Shown piece after piece: positions 1 through 5,540 of a stretch of DNA of 6,741 nt. Every line of letters begins with the position of its first letter. The stretch's first letter is position 1. The translations under genes and the position numbers were made by a program. The stretch comes from an uncultured Rothia sp. Lineage in GTDB: Bacteria; Actinomycetota; Actinomycetes; Actinomycetales; Micrococcaceae. The notes below the pieces were generated by a model, which saw nothing but the letters and a program-made list of their open reading frames with translations, was not told the origin of the DNA and ran no database searches. Location: NCBI RefSeq assembly GCF_937976295.1, contig NZ_CALJRY010000012.1, positions 1-6,741 on the forward strand, read 5' to 3'.

Positions 1-185
1 TTGAATACTGGCCTCCTCGGTTGACCCCGCTGGGATCCGTACGCGACCGATTCGGTCGTTGCTGTACGGCGGTGGGGCGGAGAGCTCGGGGCAGAGTACC
101 CCGCAGCTACATTACTGACGCCCGCACGGAAGCGGGCATAGTAATTGCCAGACCCGTCAAGCTTACCGGATGCACCCGGACTTTA
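1..185 (-). promoter_or_regulatory. Structured 5' leader of a gene beyond the left edge (possibly rpsD)
   Basis: Read on the minus strand, this stretch ends in CCGAGGAGG (complement of 12-20), a near-perfect Shine-Dalgarno 11 nt from the window edge, so a start codon should lie at or just beyond position 1. Upstream are three compact hairpins. The first pairs 111-116 with 140-145 and 120-125 with 132-137. The second pairs 83-86 with 105-108 and 88-91 with 99-102. The third pairs 37-42 with 64-69 and 44-49 with 53-58. A possible extended -10, TGGTAAAGT, is the complement of 180-188; the hexamer TAAAGT is at 180-185, which would start the RNA near 173. No good -35 is seen. In related actinobacteria rpsD commonly lies downstream of rarA, so an S4-type autoregulatory leader is one reading. 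The downstream gene is not in the window, and no known leader family was recognised. Confidence 0.4.
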
Positions 186-377
186 CCAGCCTTTTGGGAA
201 ATCTTTGGTTCAAATCACTGTGCGTGTGGGTTTATGATGCTTGCCCACACGACCCCCACAGTCAATATTTGCACCCGTCAGAGCTATTTAGGTGCACCTT
301 CCCCGGAAAATTGCGGCGCCGAGATGTTGGATTGTAATCATTTCGTTATTTTTAACCTGTGTCTTTATGGGAATAGC
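186..377. other. Intergenic stretch with no recognised gene
   Basis: No credible coding sequence or RNA gene is seen here. The one long plus-strand frame that crosses it (21-485) runs through hairpins on both sides, has no ribosome binding site and has an unconvincing cysteine-rich composition. The stretch contains a perfect 8-bp stem (CGTGTGGG at 223-230 with CCCACACG at 244-251, 13-nt loop) and an AT-rich patch around 330-375. It probably separates the leftward leader from the rightward RNA candidate. Confidence 0.4.
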
Positions 378-406
378 TTGCTTTCAGGCTCCCCCTCGCC
401 TAGACT
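378..406 (+). promoter_or_regulatory. Putative sigma70-type promoter of a small RNA
   Basis: TTGCTT (378-383) and TAGACT (401-406) are separated by exactly 17 bp. The -10 fits the actinobacterial TANNNT pattern and the -35 matches TTGACA at four of six positions. The predicted start is near 413. No open reading frame with a ribosome binding site follows, but a hairpin pair with a U-rich tail does, so the likely product is a non-coding RNA. Confidence 0.45.
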
Positions 407-412
407 AGAGAC

Positions 413-530
413 CATAACAAGCTTGGCGTCCGCCCTTCCGGGAAGGCCGACGGCCAAGACATCTATCACAAACTCAAAACTCTGACGCGGTGCGCAGTAC
501 TACCGAGGTACTACGCACCGCTTTCTGTTT
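413..530 (+). ncRNA. Candidate small non-coding RNA, ~118 nt
   Basis: The interval starts about 7 nt after a 17-bp-spaced promoter and ends in a hairpin followed by TTTCTGTTT. A strong 5' hairpin spans 422-458: CTTGGC pairs with GCCAAG, GTC 428-430 with GAC 449-451, and CCTTC 434-438 with GAAGG 442-446. It is followed by a 28-nt A/C-rich single-stranded linker (459-486) and then the terminator hairpin (487-521). Hairpin, unpaired linker and intrinsic terminator is a typical bacterial small-RNA layout. It is convergent with rarA, whose stop is 45 bp beyond the 3' end. It does not show the C-rich loops of 6C RNA, nor SRP, RNase P or tmRNA signatures. The alternative is that only a rarA terminator and an unrelated palindrome are present. 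Confidence 0.4.
487..530 (+). terminator. Intrinsic terminator, possibly bidirectional
   Basis: The 14-nt arms 487-500 and 508-521 pair with a single C/A mismatch around a 7-nt loop. TTTCTGTTT follows on the plus strand (522-530). On the minus strand the hairpin lies 54 bp after the rarA stop and is followed by a weaker T-rich tail (GTCAGAGTTTTGAG), so it could also end rarA transcripts. The better tail is on the plus strand, which favours a rightward transcript. Confidence 0.6.
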
Positions 531-574
531 GCCTACTGTTTGGTGCGGGTGGCTTGCGTAATAAATCCGCGCGG

Positions 575-2032
575 CTAATTGCCGCCGTCAAGAATCCTAC
601 GGATACGCTCACGACGCTCCGTCAACGTACGCTCAAAACCATGCTGCGTGGGCTCGTAATAGACCGTGCCGCGCAGAGTATCCGGCAGGTACTGCTGCGC
701 CGCCACATGACCCGGCTCATCATGCGCATACACATACCCCACGCCGTGACCAAACTGCTTAGCGCCCGCATAATGGCCATCACGCAAATGCACCGGAACC
801 TGGCCCGAAGCACCCGCACGCACATCCGCAATCGCACGATTAATCGCGTTATACGCCGCATTCGACTTCGGCGCGAGCGCACAATAAATCACCGCCTGCG
901 AAAGGATAATACGCGCCTCCGGCATGCCCACCAGCGCCACCGACTGCGCCGCAGCCGTCGCCACCTGCAACGCCTGGGGATCAGCCAAACCAATATCCTC
1001 ACTCGCCAAAATCATGATGCGACGAGCCACAAACCGCGGGTCCTCGCCGCCCTCCAACATGCGCGCCAGGTAGTGCACCGCGGCGTCCGCGTCAGAGCCG
1101 CGCATGGACTTAATGAAGGCGCTCACCACGTCATAATGCTGGTCGCCCGAACGGTCGTAGCGGATCGCGGCGCGGTCCACCGCCTCCGTAGCATGCGCCA
1201 GGGTGATGCGCACCGGCGCGGCAGATTCCGGGGACTTCTCCCCCGCCTGTTCAGCCTCGCTAAAGGCAATCGCAGCCGCCGCCTCCAGGGAAGTCAGGGA
1301 GCGGCGAGCATCGCCTCCAGAAACCGCCGCGAGGTGGGCGCGCGCATCCTCGTCAATGACCGCCGCACCACCAAAACCGCGCGGGTCAGCCAGGGCACGG
1401 TCAATCAGCCGCTCAATATCGGACTGCTCCAGCGAATGAACCCGCAACAGCAGCGAGCGCGAGAGCAGCGGCGAAATGATGCTGAACGACGGGTTCTCCG
1501 TCGTAGCCGCCACCAGAATCACCCAGCGGTTCTCCACGCCGGGCAGGAGCGCATCCTGCTGGGCCTTCGTGAAACGGTGAATCTCGTCCAGGAATAGCAC
1601 GGTGGTCGTGCCGTACATGTCGCGGTCGAGCAGCGCCTGATCCATGACCGCGCGAACGTCCTTCACACCCGCGGTAATCGCCGAAAGTTCCACAAACTTA
1701 CGACCCGGCGCGCGCGCAATCACATGCGCCAGAGTGGTCTTACCCGTACCCGGAGGACCGTACAGAATCACCGAGGACGGGCCAGCCGGTCCGGCGTTCT
1801 CCCCCGCCAACACGCGCAGAGGCGCACCGGGAGTCAGCAGATGATCCTGGCCGAGAACCTCATCAATCGTGCGCGGACGCATACGCACCGCCAACGGCGC
1901 ACGAGACGCCGAACGGGAAGAGTGCGCACGCGATGCAGAGGCACGCGAGGAGGGCTCCTCAGTGGAGGCGCCAATCAGGCTCACGCGGTCCCCGTCGTCG
2001 GGCAGCTCAAGATCAAAGAGGGAATCAGCCAT
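575..2032 (-). CDS. rarA: Replication-associated recombination protein A, RarA/MgsA family AAA+ ATPase
   Basis: This 485-residue protein belongs to the RarA (MgsA; eukaryotic Mgs1/WRNIP1) family, AAA+ ATPases related to clamp-loader subunits that act in the cytoplasm at stalled replication forks. Visible motifs are Walker A GPPGTGKTT (92-100), Walker B with the family's DEIH form, VLFLDEIHRF (145-154), sensor 1 AATTENPSF (175-183), an SRS arginine-finger candidate (R192) and sensor 2 GGDARRSLTSLE (239-250). The C-terminal half (DVVSAFIKSMRGSDADAAVHYL onward, about 301-485) is the tetramerisation/MgsA region. The N-terminal ~45 residues are Ser/Ala/Arg-rich and probably disordered, as in other actinobacterial members. 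Full length for the family. The start is the first ATG of the frame; it has no good Shine-Dalgarno but a -10-like hexamer 6 nt upstream. It follows dtd on the same strand across a hairpin repeat, so it probably has its own promoter. Confidence 0.95.
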   Translation of the reverse strand: MADSLFDLELPDDGDRVSLIGASTEEPSSRASASRAHSSRSASRAPLAVRMRPRTIDEVLGQDHLLTPGAPLRVLAGENAGPAGPSSVILYGPPGTGKTTLAHVIARAPGRKFVELSAITAGVKDVRAVMDQALLDRDMYGTTTVLFLDEIHRFTKAQQDALLPGVENRWVILVAATTENPSFSIISPLLSRSLLLRVHSLEQSDIERLIDRALADPRGFGGAAVIDEDARAHLAAVSGGDARRSLTSLEAAAAIAFSEAEQAGEKSPESAAPVRITLAHATEAVDRAAIRYDRSGDQHYDVVSAFIKSMRGSDADAAVHYLARMLEGGEDPRFVARRIMILASEDIGLADPQALQVATAAAQSVALVGMPEARIILSQAVIYCALAPKSNAAYNAINRAIADVRAGASGQVPVHLRDGHYAGAKQFGHGVGYVYAHDEPGHVAAQQYLPDTLRGTVYYEPTQHGFERTLTERRERIRRILDGGN

Positions 2033-2038
2033 AGTCTT

Positions 2039-2044
2039 ACTCTA
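2039..2044 (-). promoter_or_regulatory. Putative -10 element of rarA, leaderless arrangement
   Basis: The minus strand reads TAGAGT, then six bases (AAGACT), then the rarA ATG. A TANNNT hexamer 6-7 nt before a start codon is the usual geometry of leaderless transcripts in actinobacteria. The absence of an AGGAGG-like site before this ATG agrees with it. No convincing -35 is visible 16-18 bp upstream. Confidence 0.4.
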
Positions 2045-2124
2045 TCGTTTCACAATCTGGAGGCAGGTACGGGGTGTGGATATACAGCTGCGGATTTAGC
2101 TCGCGGCGTGACACCACACGGGTT

Positions 2125-2206
2125 TTCGATAGGTTAGTGTCTTCGCCGTGGGTTTTAAACCCCGGGGCAAAGCTTTAAACCCCGGGCAATCCACTAACCT
2201 ATCGAA
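2125..2206. repeat. Intergenic hairpin repeat, copy 1 (82 bp, plus orientation)
   Basis: Perfect 15-nt terminal arms, TTCGATAGGTTAGTG (2125-2139) and CACTAACCTATCGAA (2192-2206), enclose a GC-rich core. The core contains two copies of TTTAAACCCCGGG, at 2154-2166 and 2174-2186, 20 bp apart. The 16-nt core ATAGGTTAGTGTCTTC (2129-2144) recurs identically in two other intergenic places in this window. The element ends 9 bp past the dtd stop codon, so it would form a large hairpin in the 3' end of dtd mRNA. It has no U-tract and is not a standard intrinsic terminator. It is best read as a dispersed REP/MITE-like repeat; its function is unknown. Confidence 0.85.
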
Positions 2207-2215
2207 GGCGCCGGC

Positions 2216-2650
2216 CTAGAGGGTCTCACTATCGAGAATCAGGGTCACCGGGCCATCATTGACCAGCTCCACCTGCATGTCCGCACCAAACACGCCGGTC
2301 TCCACGTGCAGGCCACGCTCACGCAGCGCCTGAACGTAATCGTTGAACAGCGGCTCGCTCACCGCACCGGGCGCGGCGGCAGACCAGGAGGGGCGGCGAC
2401 CCTTCTTCGCATCCCCGTACAGGGTGAACTGGCTGACCGCCAGCACGGGTGCGCCCTCATCGAGGAGGGACTTCTCCCCCTCCAGCAGGCGCAGGTTCGC
2501 GGTCTTATCGGCAAGCTTCGCGATCTGCGCCGCACCGTCGCCGTGAGTGATACCGACCAGCGCCAGGTAGCCGGGCTGCTCAATCGCGCCGACCGTCTCA
2601 CCGTTCACGCGCACCGCCGCGCGGGTTACGCGCTGAATAACTACTCGCAT
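2216..2650 (-). CDS. dtd: D-aminoacyl-tRNA deacylase
   Basis: This cytoplasmic enzyme hydrolyses D-aminoacyl-tRNA (such as D-Tyr- or D-Asp-tRNA) and also removes mischarged glycine from tRNA-Ala, a chiral proofreading step in translation. The 144-residue protein is the usual DTD1 length. It starts with the typical MRVVIQRVTRAAV strand and carries both signature motifs: SQFTLYGD (73-80), and NDGPVTL (131-137) containing the Gly-cisPro pair that gives chiral selectivity. The start is supported by AAAGG six bases before the ATG. It follows the P-loop protein gene after a 122-bp gap and precedes rarA. Proximity to aspS fits a translation-quality role but not a dedicated partnership. Confidence 0.96.
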   Translation of the reverse strand: MRVVIQRVTRAAVRVNGETVGAIEQPGYLALVGITHGDGAAQIAKLADKTANLRLLEGEKSLLDEGAPVLAVSQFTLYGDAKKGRRPSWSAAAPGAVSEPLFNDYVQALRERGLHVETGVFGADMQVELVNDGPVTLILDSETL

Positions 2651-2651
2651 C

Positions 2652-2687
2652 GTTCACCTTTCAACTTGGGTTCACCTTTCAACTTGG
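2652..2687 (-). repeat. Perfect 18-bp tandem duplication carrying the dtd ribosome binding site
   Basis: GTTCACCTTTCAACTTGG occurs twice back to back (2652-2669, 2670-2687). On the minus strand each copy contains GAAAGGTGAAC, so the dtd leader has two identical Shine-Dalgarno-like sites. The proximal one is correctly spaced from the ATG (six bases after AAAGG); the distal one is 18 nt further upstream. A degenerate GTTCACC follows at 2695-2701. It may be a replication-slippage product or modulate ribosome loading. Confidence 0.85.
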
Positions 2688-2772
2688 AGCCGGCGTTCAC
2701 CCAGCTCTACATCTCTTTCAACACCACACTCGGCAGCTGGTTTCGAGGCAGCTAGTTTAAGGGCAACCGCCA

Positions 2773-3300
2773 TCAGAGCACGCCGCGCAGCTGCACGGCA
2801 CGCAAAAACTGGTTCGCCGCCCGCGGGGTACGAAACTCAATAAAACGCTTCTGCAGATGCTGCCCGCGAGCCTCCGCCAGCAACTCCCCAACATGCGGGT
2901 AGCTCCTCCACGTGTACCGAATCATGTTGTCCGGGTCGCGCAGAATATTCCACAGCGGCGGCTCCACATTATCCGCCCACAGCCTCTGACCCGTCACCGC
3001 ACGGCGCACCGTCCGGCGAACCACACGCCACATGACCACCGCACGGCTATAGCGCAGGTAAATCACCACATCCGCACGCTCCAGCAGGCGGCCGCGTACC
3101 TGCGGATACTGCCACTCCGTAATCCACGCAGGCTGCTCAATGAGCGCCTGAACATCCGCCTCAAAACTAGGGCGCGGAGTCCAATTCGGGCCCCAATGCA
3201 ACGAGTCCATCTCCGTATGCGGAATGTCCAGGAGGCGCCCCAACCGCGCCGCGAACGTCGTCTTACCGCTACCGCTCGGGCCAGCAATCAGAATACGCAT
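2773..3300 (-). CDS. Small P-loop kinase-like NTPase (topology modulation/FlaR-like, adenylate-kinase fold)
   Basis: This 175-residue protein opens with MRILIAGPSGSGKTT, a Walker A loop at residues 7-15 directly after the first beta strand, as in nucleoside and nucleotide kinases. The segment EMDSLHWGPNWTPR (30-43) resembles the D-x-x-x-W...NW region of proteins annotated as topology modulation protein, FlaR or adenylate kinase-like AAA proteins. WITEWQYPQVRGRLLERADVVIYL (about 59-82) fits the next strand-helix-strand unit with a substrate-side Asp. An Arg-rich stretch around 91-103 could be the lid. No clear substrate specificity can be read, and the real function of this family is poorly defined. 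The start is supported by a strong purine-rich site (GGGGGAGGGG) four bases before the ATG. It lies 181 bp after aspS, beyond a terminator. Confidence 0.85.
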   Translation of the reverse strand: MRILIAGPSGSGKTTFAARLGRLLDIPHTEMDSLHWGPNWTPRPSFEADVQALIEQPAWITEWQYPQVRGRLLERADVVIYLRYSRAVVMWRVVRRTVRRAVTGQRLWADNVEPPLWNILRDPDNMIRYTWRSYPHVGELLAEARGQHLQKRFIEFRTPRAANQFLRAVQLRGVL

Positions 3301-3340
3301 GTTCCCCTCCCCCTTTGATTAGTACACAAGCCGGATGATA

Positions 3341-3386
3341 CAAAAGGTGGGCTGCGACCCTGCACCAGCAGAATACACAGCCCACC
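3341..3386 (-). terminator. Rho-independent terminator downstream of aspS
   Basis: On the minus strand GGTGGGCTG (complement of 3378-3386) pairs perfectly with CAGCCCACC (complement of 3346-3354), and TTTTG follows. The 23-nt loop contains an additional small stem, CTGC/GCAG. It lies 95 bp past the aspS stop and before the P-loop gene start, so aspS is probably a separate transcription unit. Confidence 0.75.
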
Positions 3387-3481
3387 CTCAACGGCAACCC
3401 CGGCACAGCTCAACGCCCGCCGGGTTCACGCCGCGCAGCCCCACACCCCCTACGGGGCGCACGACCAAAGACTAGAGAAGA

Positions 3482-5269
3482 TTACTCCTCGTCCTTCTTC
3501 TTCGGCTTGAAATCAACGCCAGCTTCCTTACGCTGCTCCGGAGTAATCGGTGCAGGAGCCGCAGTCAGCGGATCATAACCATTACCGGTCTTCGGGAACG
3601 CAATAACCTCGCGGATCGAATCAACGCCAGCCAGCAGAGACACAATACGGTCCCAACCGAACGCAATACCACCCATGGGCGGTGCGCCGTACTTGAACGC
3701 ATCCAGCAGGAAGCCGAACTTCTCCTGAGCCTCTTCCTCACCAATGCCCATCACAGCGAACACGCGTTCCTGCACGTCACGGCGGTGAATACGGATCGAA
3801 CCGCCACCAATCTCGTTACCGTTGCAGACAATGTCGTAAGCGTACGCCAGAGCCGAACCCGGGTCGGTGTCGAAAGTATCCATGAACTCGGGCTTCGGGG
3901 AGGTGAACGCGTGGTGCACAGCAGTCCACGCGGAGTGACCCAGAGCCACGTCACCGGACTCGGTAGCCTCAGCGGAAGACTCAAACATGGGAGCGTCAAC
4001 AACCCACACGAAGGACCACTCGCCGTCCTTAATCAGGCCGGTACGGTGACCAATCTCAACACGAGCAGCACCCAGCAGCGCACGGGAAGCCTTAGCCTCA
4101 CCAGCAGCGAAGAAGATGCAGTCACCGGGCTTCGCGCCGGTAGCCTCAGCCAGGCCAGCACGCTCAGCATCAGTAATGTTCTTAGCCACCGGACCGGTCA
4201 GCTCGCCATCCTCCTGAATGAGGACATAAGCCAGGCCCTTAGCGCCACGCTGCTTAGCCCACTCCTGCCAAGCGTCCAGGGTACGGCGAGGCTGAGAAGC
4301 ACCACCGGGCATCACAATAGCACCCACGTAAGGAGCCTTGAACACGCGGAAAGTAGTGTCCTTGAAGTACTCGGTCAGCTCAGTCAGCTCCAGACCAAAA
4401 CGCAGGTCAGGCTTGTCCGTACCGTACTTCTCCATCGCATCCTTGTAGGTCATGCGCTGAATCGGGCGGGGAACCTTCACATCAATCAGGTTCCACACAG
4501 CCTCAACGATGCGCTCGCCCAGCTCAATGATGTCTTCCTGATCAACGAACGAAGCCTCAATGTCCAGCTGAGTGAACTCAGGCTGACGGTCCGCACGGAA
4601 ATCCTCGTCACGGTAGCAGCGGGCAATCTGGTAGTACTTCTCAATACCGCCCACCTGCAGCAGCTGCTTGAACAGCTGCGGGGACTGCGGCAGAGCATAC
4701 CACGAACCCGGAGCCAGACGAGCCGGCACCAGGAAGTCACGCGCACCCTCAGGAGTCGAACGGGTCAGAGTCGGAGTCTCAACCTCAATGTAGCCGTCCT
4801 CAGCCAGCAGGTTGCGTGCCGCACGGTTCGCGTCCGAACGCAGGCGCATGATGCGAGCCGGCTCCGGGCGGCGAAGATCCAGGTAGCGGTAGCGCAGGCG
4901 CGCCTCCTCACCCACCTCAACGTGCTCATCAATCTGGAAAGGCAGCGGAGCGGCAGTGTTCAGCACCTCAACGGCGGACACCTCAACCTCAATCTCACCG
5001 GTCGCCAGGTTCGGGTTCTCATTACCCTCCGGGCGCTTAGTCACCAGACCAGTCACACGCAGAACATACTCATTGCGCAGGTGCTCAAAATCAGCCTCAT
5101 TGTGGAAAACACACTGGGTGACACCCTCACGGTCACGCAGGTCAACGAAGGCGACACCACCGTGGTCGCGGCGGCGAGCCACCCAACCGGTCAGGGTAAC
5201 AGTCTCTCCAATATTTGCGGCGGTCAGCTCGCCGTTGGTGTGAGTGCGAAGCACAGACATTCCTTTCAT
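3482..5269 (-). CDS. aspS: Aspartyl-tRNA synthetase (class IIb), probably non-discriminating Asp/Asn type
   Basis: The enzyme couples aspartate to tRNA with ATP in the cytoplasm. The 595-residue form has the standard bacterial layout. An OB-fold anticodon-binding domain (about 1-115, VTLTGWVARRRDHGGVAFVD) is followed by the class II catalytic core with STPEGARDFLVPARL (171-185), PQSPQLFKQLL (194-204), motif 2 ARCYRDEDFRADRQPEFTQ (216-234) and motif 3 MGGIAFGWDRI (532-542, Arg541). The bacterial GAD insertion lies at about 300-415. Residues H36 (RDHGG) and G82 (RPEGN) match positions linked to tRNA-Asn recognition in Pseudomonas aeruginosa AspRS; E. coli has Leu and Lys there. ATG 5269 is chosen because GAGGTG lies six bases upstream. 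ATG 5260 (MSVLRTH) is possible, but its AAAGGA abuts the start codon. The frame stays open to 5470, but that extension lacks family similarity. The Lys-rich tail (FKPKKKDEE) is unremarkable. Confidence 0.97.
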   Translation of the reverse strand: MKGMSVLRTHTNGELTAANIGETVTLTGWVARRRDHGGVAFVDLRDREGVTQCVFHNEADFEHLRNEYVLRVTGLVTKRPEGNENPNLATGEIEVEVSAVEVLNTAAPLPFQIDEHVEVGEEARLRYRYLDLRRPEPARIMRLRSDANRAARNLLAEDGYIEVETPTLTRSTPEGARDFLVPARLAPGSWYALPQSPQLFKQLLQVGGIEKYYQIARCYRDEDFRADRQPEFTQLDIEASFVDQEDIIELGERIVEAVWNLIDVKVPRPIQRMTYKDAMEKYGTDKPDLRFGLELTELTEYFKDTTFRVFKAPYVGAIVMPGGASQPRRTLDAWQEWAKQRGAKGLAYVLIQEDGELTGPVAKNITDAERAGLAEATGAKPGDCIFFAAGEAKASRALLGAARVEIGHRTGLIKDGEWSFVWVVDAPMFESSAEATESGDVALGHSAWTAVHHAFTSPKPEFMDTFDTDPGSALAYAYDIVCNGNEIGGGSIRIHRRDVQERVFAVMGIGEEEAQEKFGFLLDAFKYGAPPMGGIAFGWDRIVSLLAGVDSIREVIAFPKTGNGYDPLTAAPAPITPEQRKEAGVDFKPKKKDEE

Positions 5270-5352
5270 AGCGGGCACCTCACGACTATAGACAGTAGCC
5301 GGGTACACGCGGTTGATGATATGCGCACACTGCGTGCGCCTCATATATTGTA
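5270..5352 (-). promoter_or_regulatory. Putative aspS promoter -10 and leader with 5' hairpin
   Basis: The minus strand has TACAAT (complement of 5347-5352), which would start transcription near 5340 and give a ~70-nt leader. The leader would begin with a hairpin, GCGCAC/GTGCGC (5323-5328 with 5334-5339, 5-nt loop), and end with the GAGGTG ribosome binding site before ATG 5269. No good -35 is present. An in-frame ATG at 5344 also has a GGAGGGG nine bases upstream, so a longer AspRS initiated there cannot be excluded. Confidence 0.35.
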
Positions 5353-5444
5353 TCCCCTCCGGGCAGGTCGATGGCGGGTCGGGGCAAGTCTGGACAGGTT
5401 GGGCGCCAGTCAGACGCCAGAAAATGGGGTGCGGAGGCGAGACG

Positions 5445-5466
5445 CGGGTAGGGCGGCAGGTTTGTG
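5445..5466 (+). repeat. Left copy of a 22-bp inverted repeat bounding the DUF559 segment
   Basis: The 22 bases beginning CGGGTAGGGCGGCAGG match the reverse complement of 6720-6741 at 21 of 22 positions (T at 5462 against C in the partner). Both copies lie on the outer side of a hairpin repeat, directly abutting it here and 11 bp from it on the right. The partner reaches the last base of the window, so the full length of the repeat is unknown. Confidence 0.75.
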
Positions 5467-5525
5467 CCATAGGTTAGTGTCTTCTGTCGTAGTTAAAAAC
5501 CATGGCAGAAGTCTCTAACCTATGG
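5467..5525. repeat. Intergenic hairpin repeat, copy 2 (59 bp, plus orientation)
   Basis: Arms CCATAGGTTAG (5467-5477) and CTAACCTATGG (5515-5525) pair perfectly. The pairing continues inside through CTTCTG (5481-5486) with CAGAAG (5506-5511), with mismatches between. The 16-nt core (5469-5484) is identical to copies 1 and 3, but the second base of the arm is C paired with G instead of G paired with C, a compensatory change. The repeat ends 15 bp past the stop codon of the minus-strand DUF559 gene. There is no U-tract. Confidence 0.85.
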
Positions 5526-5540
5526 TCGAAATTTGTAGCG

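Noticed and set aside
205..220. TGGTTCAAATCAC, resembling a tRNA T-loop
   Set aside because: The flanking five bases do not pair, and no acceptor or anticodon arms or CCA end are found around it.
21..485. 154-residue open frame on the plus strand in the left intergenic region
   Set aside because: No ribosome binding site, no domain, cysteine-rich composition, and it runs through leader hairpins and the small-RNA promoter.
554..1597. 347-residue Arg-rich open frame on the plus strand, antisense to rarA
   Set aside because: A shadow of rarA codon use. No motif, and its composition is dominated by Arg and His from complementary codons.
2715..2772. Possible terminator after the P-loop gene (AGCTG/CAGCT stem at about 2733-2752)
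   Set aside because: The stem is only about 5 bp and has no U-tract on the minus strand, so it is too weak to call.
5270..5470. N-terminal extension of AspS to ATG 5470 or ATG 5344
   Set aside because: The extension does not resemble AspRS, runs into the hairpin repeat, and ATG 5269 has a well-spaced GAGGTG. ATG 5344 keeps some support from GGAGGGG upstream and is noted in the promoter entry.
3785..5518. 577-residue open frame on the plus strand, antisense to aspS
   Set aside because: It is the mirror of a highly conserved gene in GC-rich DNA, has no recognisable domain or good ribosome binding site, and its composition follows the complement of aspS codons.
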